Below are positions 27,022 to 35,912 of a stretch of 64,000 nt of DNA, in pieces. The first letter of the stretch is position 1, and each line of letters begins with the position of its first letter. The stretch comes from Hyphomicrobiaceae bacterium (GTDB lineage: Bacteria; Pseudomonadota; Alphaproteobacteria; Rhizobiales; Hyphomicrobiaceae): contig JALHMB010000006.1 in NCBI GenBank assembly GCA_022844275.1, positions 401,001 through 465,000 of the forward strand, written 5' to 3'. Made by a program: the position numbers and the translations under genes. A model generated the notes under the pieces. That model had not been told where the DNA came from. It saw only the letters and a program-made list of their open reading frames with translations, and made no database searches.

Positions 27022-28425
27022 ATGGCCAAGGCAACAAAGTCGAGCTTCGTCTGCCAATCGTGCGGGGCCGTGTCTTCCCGCTGGGCGGGCAAGTGCGCGT
27101 CCTGCGGCGAGTGGAACACGATTGTCGAGGAGGAAGGCGTCGCGGCGCTGGCAGCAGCGCCCGGCAGCGGCCTCCAGCGCTCAGCGAAAGGCAAGCCGGC
27201 GCCACTCGAGACGCTGGCTGGCGGCACCGCCGAGGCGCCGCGTATTCCCACAGGTATGCCCGAACTGGACCGCGTGACGGGCGGCGGCATCGTGCCGGGG
27301 TCGGCCTTGCTCATCGGCGGGGAGCCGGGCATCGGCAAATCGACGCTCCTTCTGCAATTGGCGGCACGCTTCGCCACGGCAGGCCGACGCGCCATTTACT
27401 TCTCGGGCGAAGAAGCTGCCGCGCAGGTCCGGCTACGTGCGGAGCGGCTCGGCCTTGCAGCGGCGCCCGTCGCGCTCGGCGCCGAGACGAACCTCGCGAA
27501 CATCCTCGCGACATTGGAGCAGGATCGCCGAGCCGACCTTGTGATCATCGACTCCATCCAGACGCTCTGGGCTGATGGTCTCGACGCGGCGCCCGGCACG
27601 GTCTCGCAGGTGCGTGCGGCATCGCAATCGCTCATCCGTTTCGCCAAGCAGTCCGGCGCCGCCATGCTGCTCGTCGGGCATGTCACCAAGGACGGCCAGA
27701 TCGCCGGCCCGAAGGTGATCGAGCACATGGTCGACACCGTGCTCTACTTCGAGGGCGATCGCGGGCATCCCTATCGCATTCTGCGCGCGGTGAAGAACCG
27801 CTTCGGCCCGGCCGACGAGATCGGCGTGTTCGAGATGGTGGAAAGTGGACTGCGCGAGGTCGCGAACCCGTCCGAGCTTTTTCTCGGCGATCGCGACAAC
27901 AGCGCGCCCGGCACGGCGGTGTTCGCTGGCATCGAAGGCAGCCGGCCGCTGCTCGTCGAGTTCCAGGCGCTTGTGGCGCCCTCGTCGCTCGGCACGCCGC
28001 GTCGCGCTACCGTGGGCTGGGATTCCAACCGTCTGTCTATGCTTCTCGCCGTTCTCGACGCGCGCTGTGGGGTGAGCTTCTCTCAGGCCGATGTCTATCT
28101 GAATGTTGCGGGCGGCCTGCGCATTTCGGAGCCAGCTGCGGACATCGCAGCAGCGGCAGCACTCGTCTCCTCGTTACTCGCGACGCCGCTCGCACCCGAC
28201 GACGTTTTTTTCGGCGAGATCAGCCTTTCCGGCGCCGTGCGTCCTGTCTCGCACATGACCACGCGATTGCGCGAAGCCCACAAGCTCGGCTTCAAGCGCG
28301 CGATCGTTCCAGCGAAAGGCGATATCGACAAAGGTGGCGACAAGCCGAAAATCCAGCGCCTGACGCACCTGCGCGAGATCATCGACATCGTCGGCGCAGG
28401 AAAGAAGGTCGCGACGCGCGCCTAA
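27022..28425 (+). CDS. radA: DNA repair protein RadA
   Basis: A 467-residue RecA-like branch-migration ATPase. In order: an N-terminal zinc finger CQSCGAVSSRWAGKCASC, Walker A GEPGIGKST near residue 96, Walker B LVIIDSIQT, the RadA-specific KNRFG motif, and a C-terminal Lon-protease-like domain (GDVYLNVAGGLRISEPAADIA-type, without a catalytic serine dyad). It helps RecA process recombination intermediates. The start is the ATG at 27022 (MAKATKSSFVCQ); the 36-codon upstream extension is not RadA-like. Its stop codon overlaps the stop of the convergent GMC/hydrolase gene at 28422-28425. Confidence 0.95.
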   Translation: MAKATKSSFVCQSCGAVSSRWAGKCASCGEWNTIVEEEGVAALAAAPGSGLQRSAKGKPAPLETLAGGTAEAPRIPTGMPELDRVTGGGIVPGSALLIGGEPGIGKSTLLLQLAARFATAGRRAIYFSGEEAAAQVRLRAERLGLAAAPVALGAETNLANILATLEQDRRADLVIIDSIQTLWADGLDAAPGTVSQVRAASQSLIRFAKQSGAAMLLVGHVTKDGQIAGPKVIEHMVDTVLYFEGDRGHPYRILRAVKNRFGPADEIGVFEMVESGLREVANPSELFLGDRDNSAPGTAVFAGIEGSRPLLVEFQALVAPSSLGTPRRATVGWDSNRLSMLLAVLDARCGVSFSQADVYLNVAGGLRISEPAADIAAAAALVSSLLATPLAPDDVFFGEISLSGAVRPVSHMTTRLREAHKLGFKRAIVPAKGDIDKGGDKPKIQRLTHLREIIDIVGAGKKVATRA

Positions 28426-31400
28426 GCCTCCGCCGACTTCTCCAGATGCGCGAGAATGTGCGGATAGACGTCACTCGCTGCAGACTTGCCGAAGATGCAG
28501 TCGATGTGGCCGTAGCCATCGATCACATGGCGCGTATAGAGATCCGCGCCGTTCTTCACCGCAAGCCGCGCCACCGTACGCTCCGTGCTCTCGGGCAGAA
28601 AGCAGCGATTGAGCGCCCCGTGGATGAACGTGATCGGGATCGCCATGCGCTCCAGATGCGGCAGGTACGTGTCACTCCCCGCCGCATCGACGATCGTCTG
28701 CCGCCGCGCAATGAGCGCGAGTTGCTTGAAGGCATCGATATTCGCCTCGCCGAACATCTCGGGGAGCGCCATCTCGAAGGTCAGATTATTGAGCTGCGAT
28801 GTCTCGTAGAGCTGGCCATAGAGCGCCGTGATGCGATTTGACGTAGCACTGCGCGTGCGCTCCTCGCGACGGAAGGGAACGAATACGCGGATCAGACCAT
28901 CCGCAACGCGACCTGCGATACTGTCAGCAATGGTCGCGCGGGCATCCACATGATCGAGACCTAGGCCCGAGAAGAGCGACGGCGCCCTGAGTTGTGCCAG
29001 CAGCCGCTGCGGGAAGTACGGCACGATCACATCCGTCGAAATCTGCGAAATGACCGCTGAGCGCACACCCGTGAGCCAACCGCCGAGCATGGCCATGGTG
29101 AATGTCGTGGCGCCGAAGCAATGAGCGACGACTTGCACGCTTTTCGCGCCCGTCTCCTTCAGAATGAGATTCACGGCCGGCTGGTAGTCCTCGCGCGCGC
29201 AATCATCCGCCGTCCAGAGGTCTCGCGCGTAGGCAAGATCGATCGAGGCGCGATAGTCGAGCAACCAGCAGTCATAGCCGGCAGCCACGAGATATTCGAC
29301 AAGGTTCGTGTCAATGGTGTCGATTGTGAAAATCAGGCTCGACACGCCGAGCCCGTGCGTGAAAAGCACCGGCCCCTTCTTGCCGCCCGCATAGCGGATC
29401 AGGCGCAGGCGCTTGCCGTCAGCGGTCGTGAAATAGTGGACCTCCGGCTCTCCGACGCGCAGGTCACGCTTCTTGCGCACACGCGCTTCGTCGAAGCGCT
29501 TGAGCGGCGCAAAGAGGCCGCCGTAGATATCGAAGAGCTGGCTCGCGAAGAGCCCGCCGAACTTGGCAACAGCTTTAGCCCGATCAGCTGGGCCACTGCC
29601 GCCGACGCCCTGGATCGTGCGCACCTGTTTGGTGAAATCGCGCAAAGCAATCTTCAGGATGCCGAAGCGCTGGCGCGCATTCGGTTGATTGCCCTCGACG
29701 TCGGTGAGCGTGACGAAGAGTGTCGTCGTATCGCGAATGAGGTCACCGGGCAGGCGGTCGTTGTGCACGATCTTGTGGCCGGCAAAGCGGAACTGACGCC
29801 CGTTCCGCGCCGTGAGCAGCATGTCGTATTCGAAGCGCCGCGTCTCGACGTTGTTCTGGTCGCGGCGCATGAGGCTGAAACGGCCCTCGGAAATGTCGAG
29901 CGACTCCGGCGAGAGATGCGGCGCCTCGACCGTGCCGGTGAGCGTGCCTGCGTGTGCGGGATCCCTTAGGAAAAGATCGACGTCGTCGATGAGCACTGTG
30001 ACGGTGAAGGCGAAGTGCTGATTGATCGACTCGCCGGCCTTGGCGGCGGCCTCGTAGTTGCCGTCGGCATTGTCGGCGATGAAGCCCGCCATGCGTTCGG
30101 TGAAAGTCACGCCGGCCGGACGGCGCTCCTCGGGTGCCGGCGCGAGCGAGATGACCGAGGCATTGGGTATCGGCGCATCGGTGAGCGCGCGGCCGAGATC
30201 GCGCGCGAGATGGATCATGGCGCGCTCGGAAAGCGCGGTGATCGTCAGCAGCGGGTTCACACCTAGTGGGCGCGGAATAATCGAGCCATCACAGACATAG
30301 AGCCCCTGGTGCACGGCCTGCGGATCGGTCGAGCCGGCATCGAAGACGCGCGCGGTGTCGTCGACCACGCCCCGCGTGCGATCGATACCGATCACGCAGC
30401 CGCCGAGAGGGTGGACAGTGATGAGGTTCTTGCCGAGGAATGTATTCTGGATGGGATTGCGGATGTAGGAGGCGCCATTGGCGCCGGCCGCCTTGATGAG
30501 ATTGGCTTCGATGTCCTTGAACACGCGCTGACCCGCAACGCCCGGCCAGTCGAGCTGGATGTCGTCACCACGCATGACGATGCGGCCCTTGCCATCGTCG
30601 TGCGCCATGACGAGGAACGTCTGGGTATTGTGCATGGCGCCGCGCCACGCGCCGAGAAGCACACTGTCGAGACGACGCGCCTGCTCCTGCACGGTGTCGA
30701 TGAGGCCCGCATCCGTATCCTTGCCGAAAAGGCGCGAAGCAACCGAGAACGTCGCAGGCAGGATCTCTGCGAGGCCCGAAGGCAGCACGCCTTCCTCGAT
30801 GATCATACCGTCCTCGAGCCGGCGCGAGGACCTGAGGTCGATCGCGCCGGTGATACACGGCCCCGGCGGGGCGGCGCCCGAGCGCGGCGGATGTCCGATG
30901 CCCACGGCATTCGCCGGCTGATCGCCGTTGTAGGCAAAGGCGAGCACGTCGCCGTTGCCGGTGAAGCCCTCGCCGAGCTTGTCCGAGAGCGCGAGACCTT
31001 CCTGTCGCGAGCGCAGGAGGATCTCCGTCGAGCCGAGCGCGCCGGCGCCGATCACGACGATGCCGGCGGCGACCGAGCGCTCGGGCTGACCGAACTTGTC
31101 GCGACGATTGCGAGTCGGCGTGAAGAACACGCGCCAACCATCGCCTTCCTTGCGCACGAAGCTGACGGTCGCCTCGGTAAAGATCTCCGCACCATGGCGC
31201 ACGGCATCCGGCAGATAGGTCATCTGCACGGTATTCTTGGCGCCGACATTGCAGCCCGAGCAGCAGTCGCCGCACATCGTGCACGCCGGCTGATCGACGC
31301 CCGCAGCATTGGGACCCGGCGTGAACGTGACGTTGATCGGCACCGTCGACATTTCCGTGCCGAACGCCCGCGCCGCAGCTTGCAGACGGTCGCGCTTGTC

Positions 31401-31856
31401 GAGACGCACGGTGTTCGGGAAAGGCACGGGCCGCAGCATGCGCGTCGCGCGTTGGAAACCTTCCTCGAGCGTTCCCTCTGCGAGAATGGACGGCGGCCAG
31501 CAGGGATCTTCCCACACGCGCGGATCGGGCGGCAGCGAGACATTCGCGTTGATGAGCGATGTGCCGCCGAGCCCACAACCCGTGAGCACGTGCATGTCGC
31601 GCCCGAGATGGAGATCGTAGAGGCCGAGCCTGCGCCCGATGCGCTTGTCGCCGTGCGTGTACTGCAGCTCGGCGGTGGCTTCCTCCATGGTGTCCGGGAA
31701 CGTGCCGAGCGCGAACTCGCGGCCGCGCTCGAGGACGGCCACCCTCAGGCCAATGCGCGCGAGACGCGACGCCGCAACGCCCGCCCCATAGCCCGAGCCG
31801 ACGACGATCGCGTCATACTCCGGCTTCAGCTCGTCGAGGCTGGACGACAGGCGCAT
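28422..31856 (-). CDS. Fusion of GMC flavo-oxidoreductase and alpha/beta hydrolase
   Basis: A 1144-residue three-part protein. Residues 1-600: GMC oxidoreductase (cholesterol-oxidase-like) with the FAD motif VVGSGYGAGVAASRL, the GCGLGGTSLINA block and HPLGGC near the active site. Inserted at 192-202 is CTMCGDCCSGC, a CxxCxxCxxxC pattern like a [4Fe-4S] ferredoxin site. Residues 600-810: a strand-rich linker. Residues 830-1144: an alpha/beta hydrolase with oxyanion-side HGLG, nucleophile elbow AHCFG (Cys at about 913 instead of Ser) and a late GYGH (His near 1117). It probably oxidises an alcohol or sterol-like compound and acts on a coupled ester or acyl group. The start is the ATG at 31856 behind GAGG. 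It lies 10 bases after a second GMC gene. Confidence 0.88.
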   Translation of the reverse strand: MRLSSSLDELKPEYDAIVVGSGYGAGVAASRLARIGLRVAVLERGREFALGTFPDTMEEATAELQYTHGDKRIGRRLGLYDLHLGRDMHVLTGCGLGGTSLINANVSLPPDPRVWEDPCWPPSILAEGTLEEGFQRATRMLRPVPFPNTVRLDKRDRLQAAARAFGTEMSTVPINVTFTPGPNAAGVDQPACTMCGDCCSGCNVGAKNTVQMTYLPDAVRHGAEIFTEATVSFVRKEGDGWRVFFTPTRNRRDKFGQPERSVAAGIVVIGAGALGSTEILLRSRQEGLALSDKLGEGFTGNGDVLAFAYNGDQPANAVGIGHPPRSGAAPPGPCITGAIDLRSSRRLEDGMIIEEGVLPSGLAEILPATFSVASRLFGKDTDAGLIDTVQEQARRLDSVLLGAWRGAMHNTQTFLVMAHDDGKGRIVMRGDDIQLDWPGVAGQRVFKDIEANLIKAAGANGASYIRNPIQNTFLGKNLITVHPLGGCVIGIDRTRGVVDDTARVFDAGSTDPQAVHQGLYVCDGSIIPRPLGVNPLLTITALSERAMIHLARDLGRALTDAPIPNASVISLAPAPEERRPAGVTFTERMAGFIADNADGNYEAAAKAGESINQHFAFTVTVLIDDVDLFLRDPAHAGTLTGTVEAPHLSPESLDISEGRFSLMRRDQNNVETRRFEYDMLLTARNGRQFRFAGHKIVHNDRLPGDLIRDTTTLFVTLTDVEGNQPNARQRFGILKIALRDFTKQVRTIQGVGGSGPADRAKAVAKFGGLFASQLFDIYGGLFAPLKRFDEARVRKKRDLRVGEPEVHYFTTADGKRLRLIRYAGGKKGPVLFTHGLGVSSLIFTIDTIDTNLVEYLVAAGYDCWLLDYRASIDLAYARDLWTADDCAREDYQPAVNLILKETGAKSVQVVAHCFGATTFTMAMLGGWLTGVRSAVISQISTDVIVPYFPQRLLAQLRAPSLFSGLGLDHVDARATIADSIAGRVADGLIRVFVPFRREERTRSATSNRITALYGQLYETSQLNNLTFEMALPEMFGEANIDAFKQLALIARRQTIVDAAGSDTYLPHLERMAIPITFIHGALNRCFLPESTERTVARLAVKNGADLYTRHVIDGYGHIDCIFGKSAASDVYPHILAHLEKSAEA

Positions 31857-31866
31857 CGGATTTACC

Positions 31867-33657
31867 TCAGGCGGATGCGGCGCGGCCGAACAGTCGGCCG
31901 AAGCGGGACGTGCCAGTGTCGTTCGTGGTGGGCTCTGCGCGGAAGACGCGCTTCGGCGCATCGGGGCGCGGCGAGACGTCGAGCGCCAAGCCGTGCTCGC
32001 GCGCAAAGATCATCATGGCGCGTTCGGCCACGGCCGTGATCGTGAACAGCGGGTGCACACCGAGCGGGCGGGGAATGACTGAGCCGTCGCATATGAAGAG
32101 ACCATCGTGGACCGCGTCGGCGCGCTTTGTGGGATCGGCGTCGAACACACGTCCCTTGTGATCGACGACGCCGCTGTCGCGATCGCTGCCCATGGCGCAA
32201 CCGCCGAGCGGATGCACGGTCATGACGTCACCGCCGAGCCACTGGTTGCTCACGGGGTTCGGCACGTATTTGCCGCCGTTGGCCGCGACGCCCTTCCTCA
32301 GCACGGCCGAGATATGCGTGAAGACCGGCTCATCGCCGACATGGGGCCAGTGGATCGCCGCCGTATCATCCTCGAAGACGATGCGACCGGCCGCGCCATC
32401 GTGGCCGACGGCGAGGAACGCGTGACTGTGATGCACCGGGCCACTGTAGCCGCCAGCAAAGAGGCTCTCGGCGTTGCGTCGTGTATCAGCGAGGAGGCCG
32501 GCTAGGCCGCCGCTCGCCTCTTCCGGCGCCAGCGTCGCGCCGGTCGCGAGGAGCATCGGCATGAGCCGTGCCATGGCGCTCGGCACGGTCGCCTCGACGA
32601 GCGCCAGCCGGTCGAGCGGATCGCGGCGGCGACGCAGGTCGATGAGGCCGACGACCGCCGGACCCGGCGGCGGCACCTTCGCCTTTGAACCGTGCGGAAG
32701 GCCGACGGAGTTGACCGGCTCCTTGTAGTTGTAGCCGAAGGACATGACGTCGGCGTTCGTCGAGAAGCGCCAGCCGAGGCGGTCCGAGACGCGTAGCCCA
32801 TTCTCGCGCGAGCGCATCATGATCTCGGCCGTGCCGAGCGTGCCGGCCGCGAGCACCACCATGGCGGCCGTGACGGTCCCGACGGGAACGTGGCTGTCCT
32901 TGTCGCCAGTCTTGCGGAAGACGACACGCCAGAGATCGCCGCCACTCCGTTCGACGAGCCGCACATTGGCGCCCGTGAAGAGCTCGGCGCCGTGATTGAC
33001 CGCGTCCGTCAAGTACGTCGAGTGCACAGTCGTCTTGGCGCCGCTGTTGCAGCCGCCCATGCAGTTGCCGCACATGGTGCAAGGCGGCTGGGTCACACCC
33101 GCCGCGTTGGTCTTCTCATCGAAGGAAATATGCAGCGGCACGCGCTCGACGTGATGGCCGATCGCCTTGCTGGCGCGCTCGAGCGACGCGAGCTTCATCG
33201 GCGTGACGGACAAGGGCAGCGTCTCCGGCGCCAGCATCTGGCGGGCGCGGTGATAGCCGACATTCAGGCGATGATCGACGCGGATTTCCTCGGGCCAGGC
33301 CTCGTCCTCGAGCACCATGACATCAGGCGTGAGACACACGGCAGCATTGATCAGCGACGTGCCGCCGAGACCGCAGCCGACGAGCGCGTGCACATCCTTG
33401 CCGACGCGCAGATCGAAGAGCGCATCCGGCGGGCCGATCTGCCGTCCCTTGCCATTGATCTGCATGGCCGTGCTGGCGGCGAGCATGGTCTCGGCGAACT
33501 CGCCCGGCAGGTACTCGCGACCGCGTTCGAGGACCGCGACCTTGAGACCGATCCGCGACAAGCGCGACGCCGCAACGCCACCGCCATAGCCGGAACCGAC
33601 GACGACCACGTCATAGGTTGCCTTCGCTTGCGCGACCGGGCGCGCGAGACGCGACAT
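31867..33657 (-). CDS. GMC-family flavo-oxidoreductase with ferredoxin-like Cys motif
   Basis: A 596-residue homologue of the first half of the next gene, colinear over its length: VVGSGYGGGVAASRL (FAD), GCGLGGTSLINA, CTMCGNCMGGC at residues 193-203 (CxxCxxCxxxC), HPLGGC and the C-terminal CDGSVIPRPLGVHPL. It lacks the hydrolase part. The pair looks like a tandem duplication in which one copy gained, or the other lost, the C-terminal domains. It has no signal peptide, so the enzyme is probably cytoplasmic or membrane-associated. The start is the ATG at 33657. The fusion gene follows after 10 bases, so the two are co-transcribed. Confidence 0.9.
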   Translation of the reverse strand: MSRLARPVAQAKATYDVVVVGSGYGGGVAASRLSRIGLKVAVLERGREYLPGEFAETMLAASTAMQINGKGRQIGPPDALFDLRVGKDVHALVGCGLGGTSLINAAVCLTPDVMVLEDEAWPEEIRVDHRLNVGYHRARQMLAPETLPLSVTPMKLASLERASKAIGHHVERVPLHISFDEKTNAAGVTQPPCTMCGNCMGGCNSGAKTTVHSTYLTDAVNHGAELFTGANVRLVERSGGDLWRVVFRKTGDKDSHVPVGTVTAAMVVLAAGTLGTAEIMMRSRENGLRVSDRLGWRFSTNADVMSFGYNYKEPVNSVGLPHGSKAKVPPPGPAVVGLIDLRRRRDPLDRLALVEATVPSAMARLMPMLLATGATLAPEEASGGLAGLLADTRRNAESLFAGGYSGPVHHSHAFLAVGHDGAAGRIVFEDDTAAIHWPHVGDEPVFTHISAVLRKGVAANGGKYVPNPVSNQWLGGDVMTVHPLGGCAMGSDRDSGVVDHKGRVFDADPTKRADAVHDGLFICDGSVIPRPLGVHPLFTITAVAERAMMIFAREHGLALDVSPRPDAPKRVFRAEPTTNDTGTSRFGRLFGRAASA

Positions 33658-33814
33658 CTGCTTGAACTCCCACCCGTAATGCGAAACCCGCCAACTCCCT
33701 GGCGGCAGTATCTAACGGGCCATAATGGCATTTGCGAGAGATGCAAGCGCCCCTTTGTGTCCATTGCGCGCACAAAGCGTGGCGGAACGGCAACAGGGGT
33801 TCATGTGCGGTGGC

Positions 33815-34768
33815 TCAAGCCTTCCGGATGCCCTTGATCGGCTGACCGGTTTTCTTCTCGAGACGGGCGAGCAGGCGGTTCAGCTCGGCCATGTCGATGG
33901 CATCGAGCTTCGGGCCTGGCGCCCGGATCGCGGACGAGCGGATGGCCCCACGCTGGCGGAGGATTTCCTTGCGAATGGCGAGGCCGACGCCCGGCTGCAG
34001 CTCATGACGCATGAGCGGCAGATAGAGATCGTAGAGGTCCTCGCCCTCCTCGGGATTGCCGGCAGCGAATAGCGCGTGCATGGCGACCATCATGTCCGGG
34101 AAGGCAAAGCCGGTCATGGCGCCGTCCGCCCCGCGCAGATACTCCTGCGGCAGGTGGATGCCGCCGTTGCCGCAGAGGATCGGCATGTAGCGCCGGGCCT
34201 TGCCGTCGCAAGCCTTGCGGATAGCCGAGAGCTTGGAGAGGCCCGGCATGTCCTCGTGCTTGAACATGGCGATCTGCGGGAAAGCGTCGACGAGGCGGAT
34301 GAAGCAGTCGGCGCTGAAATAGACGTCCGTGAGCTTGGGATAATCCTGGATGCACACCGGGATGGACGGCCCGAGCGCGGTCAGGATCGAGCGCAGGTAG
34401 TTCTCGACGGAGGGCTCCGTGGTGAGGCCGCGCATGGGCATAGCCATGACACCGGCGGCACCCATCTCCATGACGGCGCGCGCCGTCTTCACGAGCTGGT
34501 TCGTGCCGGGATTGGAGACGCCGACGATGATCGGCACCCGCCCCCCCGTCCGCTTGAGAAAGCGCTGCGAAACTTCGAGCGTCTCGCTCTCGGAGAGCTT
34601 CTGGAACTCACCCATCACACCAAGGATGGTCATGCCCTGCACGCCGCACGCAAGGTAGAAGTCGACCAGGCTGTCGATGCTCTCGAAATCTATGCGGCCG
34701 TCGTCGTGGAAGGGCGTCGCGGCGATGACATAAAGGCCTTTGGCGTCGGCAGTGAGCTTGGCGGACAT
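33815..34768 (-). CDS. Dihydrodipicolinate synthase family aldolase/lyase
   Basis: A 317-residue class I TIM-barrel protein of the DapA/NanA superfamily. The Schiff-base lysine is in MFKHEDMPG. The lysine-pathway residues are altered: the two threonines of TTGE read GVMGE, the YNVP tyrosine position reads IQDYP, and the following substrate-binding arginine is leucine (YPKLT). It therefore is not the lysine-biosynthesis enzyme; a pyruvate-lyase or keto-sugar-acid dehydratase role is more likely. It begins 20 bases after the Spy-like gene and ends 157 bases before the GMC pair, all leftward. Confidence 0.88.
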   Translation of the reverse strand: MSAKLTADAKGLYVIAATPFHDDGRIDFESIDSLVDFYLACGVQGMTILGVMGEFQKLSESETLEVSQRFLKRTGGRVPIIVGVSNPGTNQLVKTARAVMEMGAAGVMAMPMRGLTTEPSVENYLRSILTALGPSIPVCIQDYPKLTDVYFSADCFIRLVDAFPQIAMFKHEDMPGLSKLSAIRKACDGKARRYMPILCGNGGIHLPQEYLRGADGAMTGFAFPDMMVAMHALFAAGNPEEGEDLYDLYLPLMRHELQPGVGLAIRKEILRQRGAIRSSAIRAPGPKLDAIDMAELNRLLARLEKKTGQPIKGIRKA

Positions 34769-34788
34769 GGCGGCGTTCCCTCGAATGT

Positions 34789-35316
34789 TCAGCGATAGCC
34801 TCTGAGATCAGCATAGCGCCGACGCTGGTGGTCGGATAGCAGCTCTGCCGAGGTCAGGTGATACTTGAGGTGCACCGCTCGCAGGCGGCCGTGTGCCTCG
34901 CCGATGCGGCCGGTCAGAGAAGCCAGCATGTCGGGCGTCATCTTGCCTTCGGCGAATGCGCGATCGAGCGCACGTTCGCTGGAAATCAGCACTTCGCCCG
35001 CCTCGATAGCTTCGGCCTTCATGCTCTCGAAGAGGTGCTGAAACCGCCGCTGCTGGTCCGCCGTCAGGTGCAACTGATCCTTGAGCTCGAGCACATGCAT
35101 CGGCCCGGGATAGCCATTCAGCTCGGCCGCGAGCGCCAGCCCCATGCCGCGCCCTTGCTGCAGATCGGCGACCTGCTGCTCGCTGAGGGCCTTGATGTCG
35201 CGCTGCTGCTGCCCGGCATAAGGTGAGGGCGCGTGCTGCTGATGGCGATGATGGTGCTGGGCCATGGCCGACCCTGCGACGACTACAGCGAGGAGCATGG
35301 CGATTGCGAATTTCAT
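34789..35316 (-). CDS. Spy/CpxP-like periplasmic protein with His-rich N-terminus
   Basis: A 175-residue exported protein. The signal peptide is MKFAIAMLLAVVVAGSAMA; the mature end begins QHHHRHQQH, a possible metal-binding tail. The body is helical and has LTXXQ-like motifs of the Spy/CpxP family (LTADQQRRF, and LTSAELLSDHQRRRY near the end), a fold of periplasmic chaperones or metal-stress sensors. The start is the ATG at 35316 behind GAGGAG; an upstream ATG would precede the signal peptide and is rejected. The DHDPS-like gene follows after 20 bases. Confidence 0.78.
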   Translation of the reverse strand: MKFAIAMLLAVVVAGSAMAQHHHRHQQHAPSPYAGQQQRDIKALSEQQVADLQQGRGMGLALAAELNGYPGPMHVLELKDQLHLTADQQRRFQHLFESMKAEAIEAGEVLISSERALDRAFAEGKMTPDMLASLTGRIGEAHGRLRAVHLKYHLTSAELLSDHQRRRYADLRGYR

Positions 35317-35411
35317 GGGCACTCCTCGAGGGTTGTTGGCGCTTGGCAATGATGCTCAAATAATGCTGTAGCCGACGCCGGGCTGTAAACATGGTTAGTA
35401 GGTAAGCAGGC

Positions 35412-35906
35412 ATGTTCTCCAAGGACCTGATCGCCAAGGCCGAAGCCCTGCTCGCGACGCTCCGGGCGAAGAAGCTCATGCTGGCGACGGCGGAGAGCTG
35501 CACGGGCGGGCTCATTGCGGGCGTGCTGACCGAGATCGCGGGCTCGTCCGACGTCGTCGAGCGCGGCTTCGTCACGTACTCGAATGAAGCCAAGAACGAA
35601 CTCATCGGCGTGCCCATGGCCATGATCCGGGAGCACGGCGCCGTCAGCAGGGAGGTGGCACTCGCCATGGCTGCGGGTGCGCTCGCCCATTCGCGCGCGG
35701 ATATCACTGTCGCGGCGACCGGCGTCGCCGGACCCGGCGGCGGCAGCGCGGCGAAGCCCGTTGGCCTCGTGCATCTCGCGGCCGAGCGGCGCGGCAAGCC
35801 GGCGATCCATCGCGAATGCCGGTTCGGCGATATCGGCCGGCACGGCATCCGCATGGCGTCGATTGTAGTGGCCTTCGAGATGGTGGACGAGTTGACGCGT
35901 GCGTAG
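35412..35906 (+). CDS. pncC: CinA-family nicotinamide-nucleotide amidohydrolase
   Basis: A 164-residue single-domain CinA C-terminal (PncC) protein. Typical segments are ATAESCTGGLIAGVLTEIAGSS near residue 25, RGFVTYSNEAKNELIGV, and VAATGVAGPGGGSAAKPVGLV. It hydrolyses nicotinamide mononucleotide back to nicotinate mononucleotide for NAD recycling. Being 164 residues long, it lacks the N-terminal MoCF domain of full CinA, as is usual for proteobacterial PncC. It converges on ratA and lipA. Confidence 0.9.
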   Translation: MFSKDLIAKAEALLATLRAKKLMLATAESCTGGLIAGVLTEIAGSSDVVERGFVTYSNEAKNELIGVPMAMIREHGAVSREVALAMAAGALAHSRADITVAATGVAGPGGGSAAKPVGLVHLAAERRGKPAIHRECRFGDIGRHGIRMASIVVAFEMVDELTRA

Positions 35907-35912
35907 CTGCCT

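Noticed and set aside
24684-27575. A very long open frame on the plus strand (over 900 codons) across MFS, SDR and nspC
   Set aside because: It is antisense to three clear protein genes and has the Arg/His/Asp-rich composition typical of the shadow frame of GC-rich genes; no domain is visible until it enters the radA region out of frame.
30309-32039. Long plus-strand open frame opposite the GMC/hydrolase fusion
   Set aside because: Shadow of the coding strand; the composition is repetitive His/Arg/Glu and no family motif is seen.
1020-33657. A steroid-degradation cluster combining the thiolase-like/DUF35 pair with the GMC oxidases
   Set aside because: The two loci are 26 kb apart, separated by unrelated genes, and no ring-cleavage or side-chain genes are present. 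Only a loose functional hint remains.
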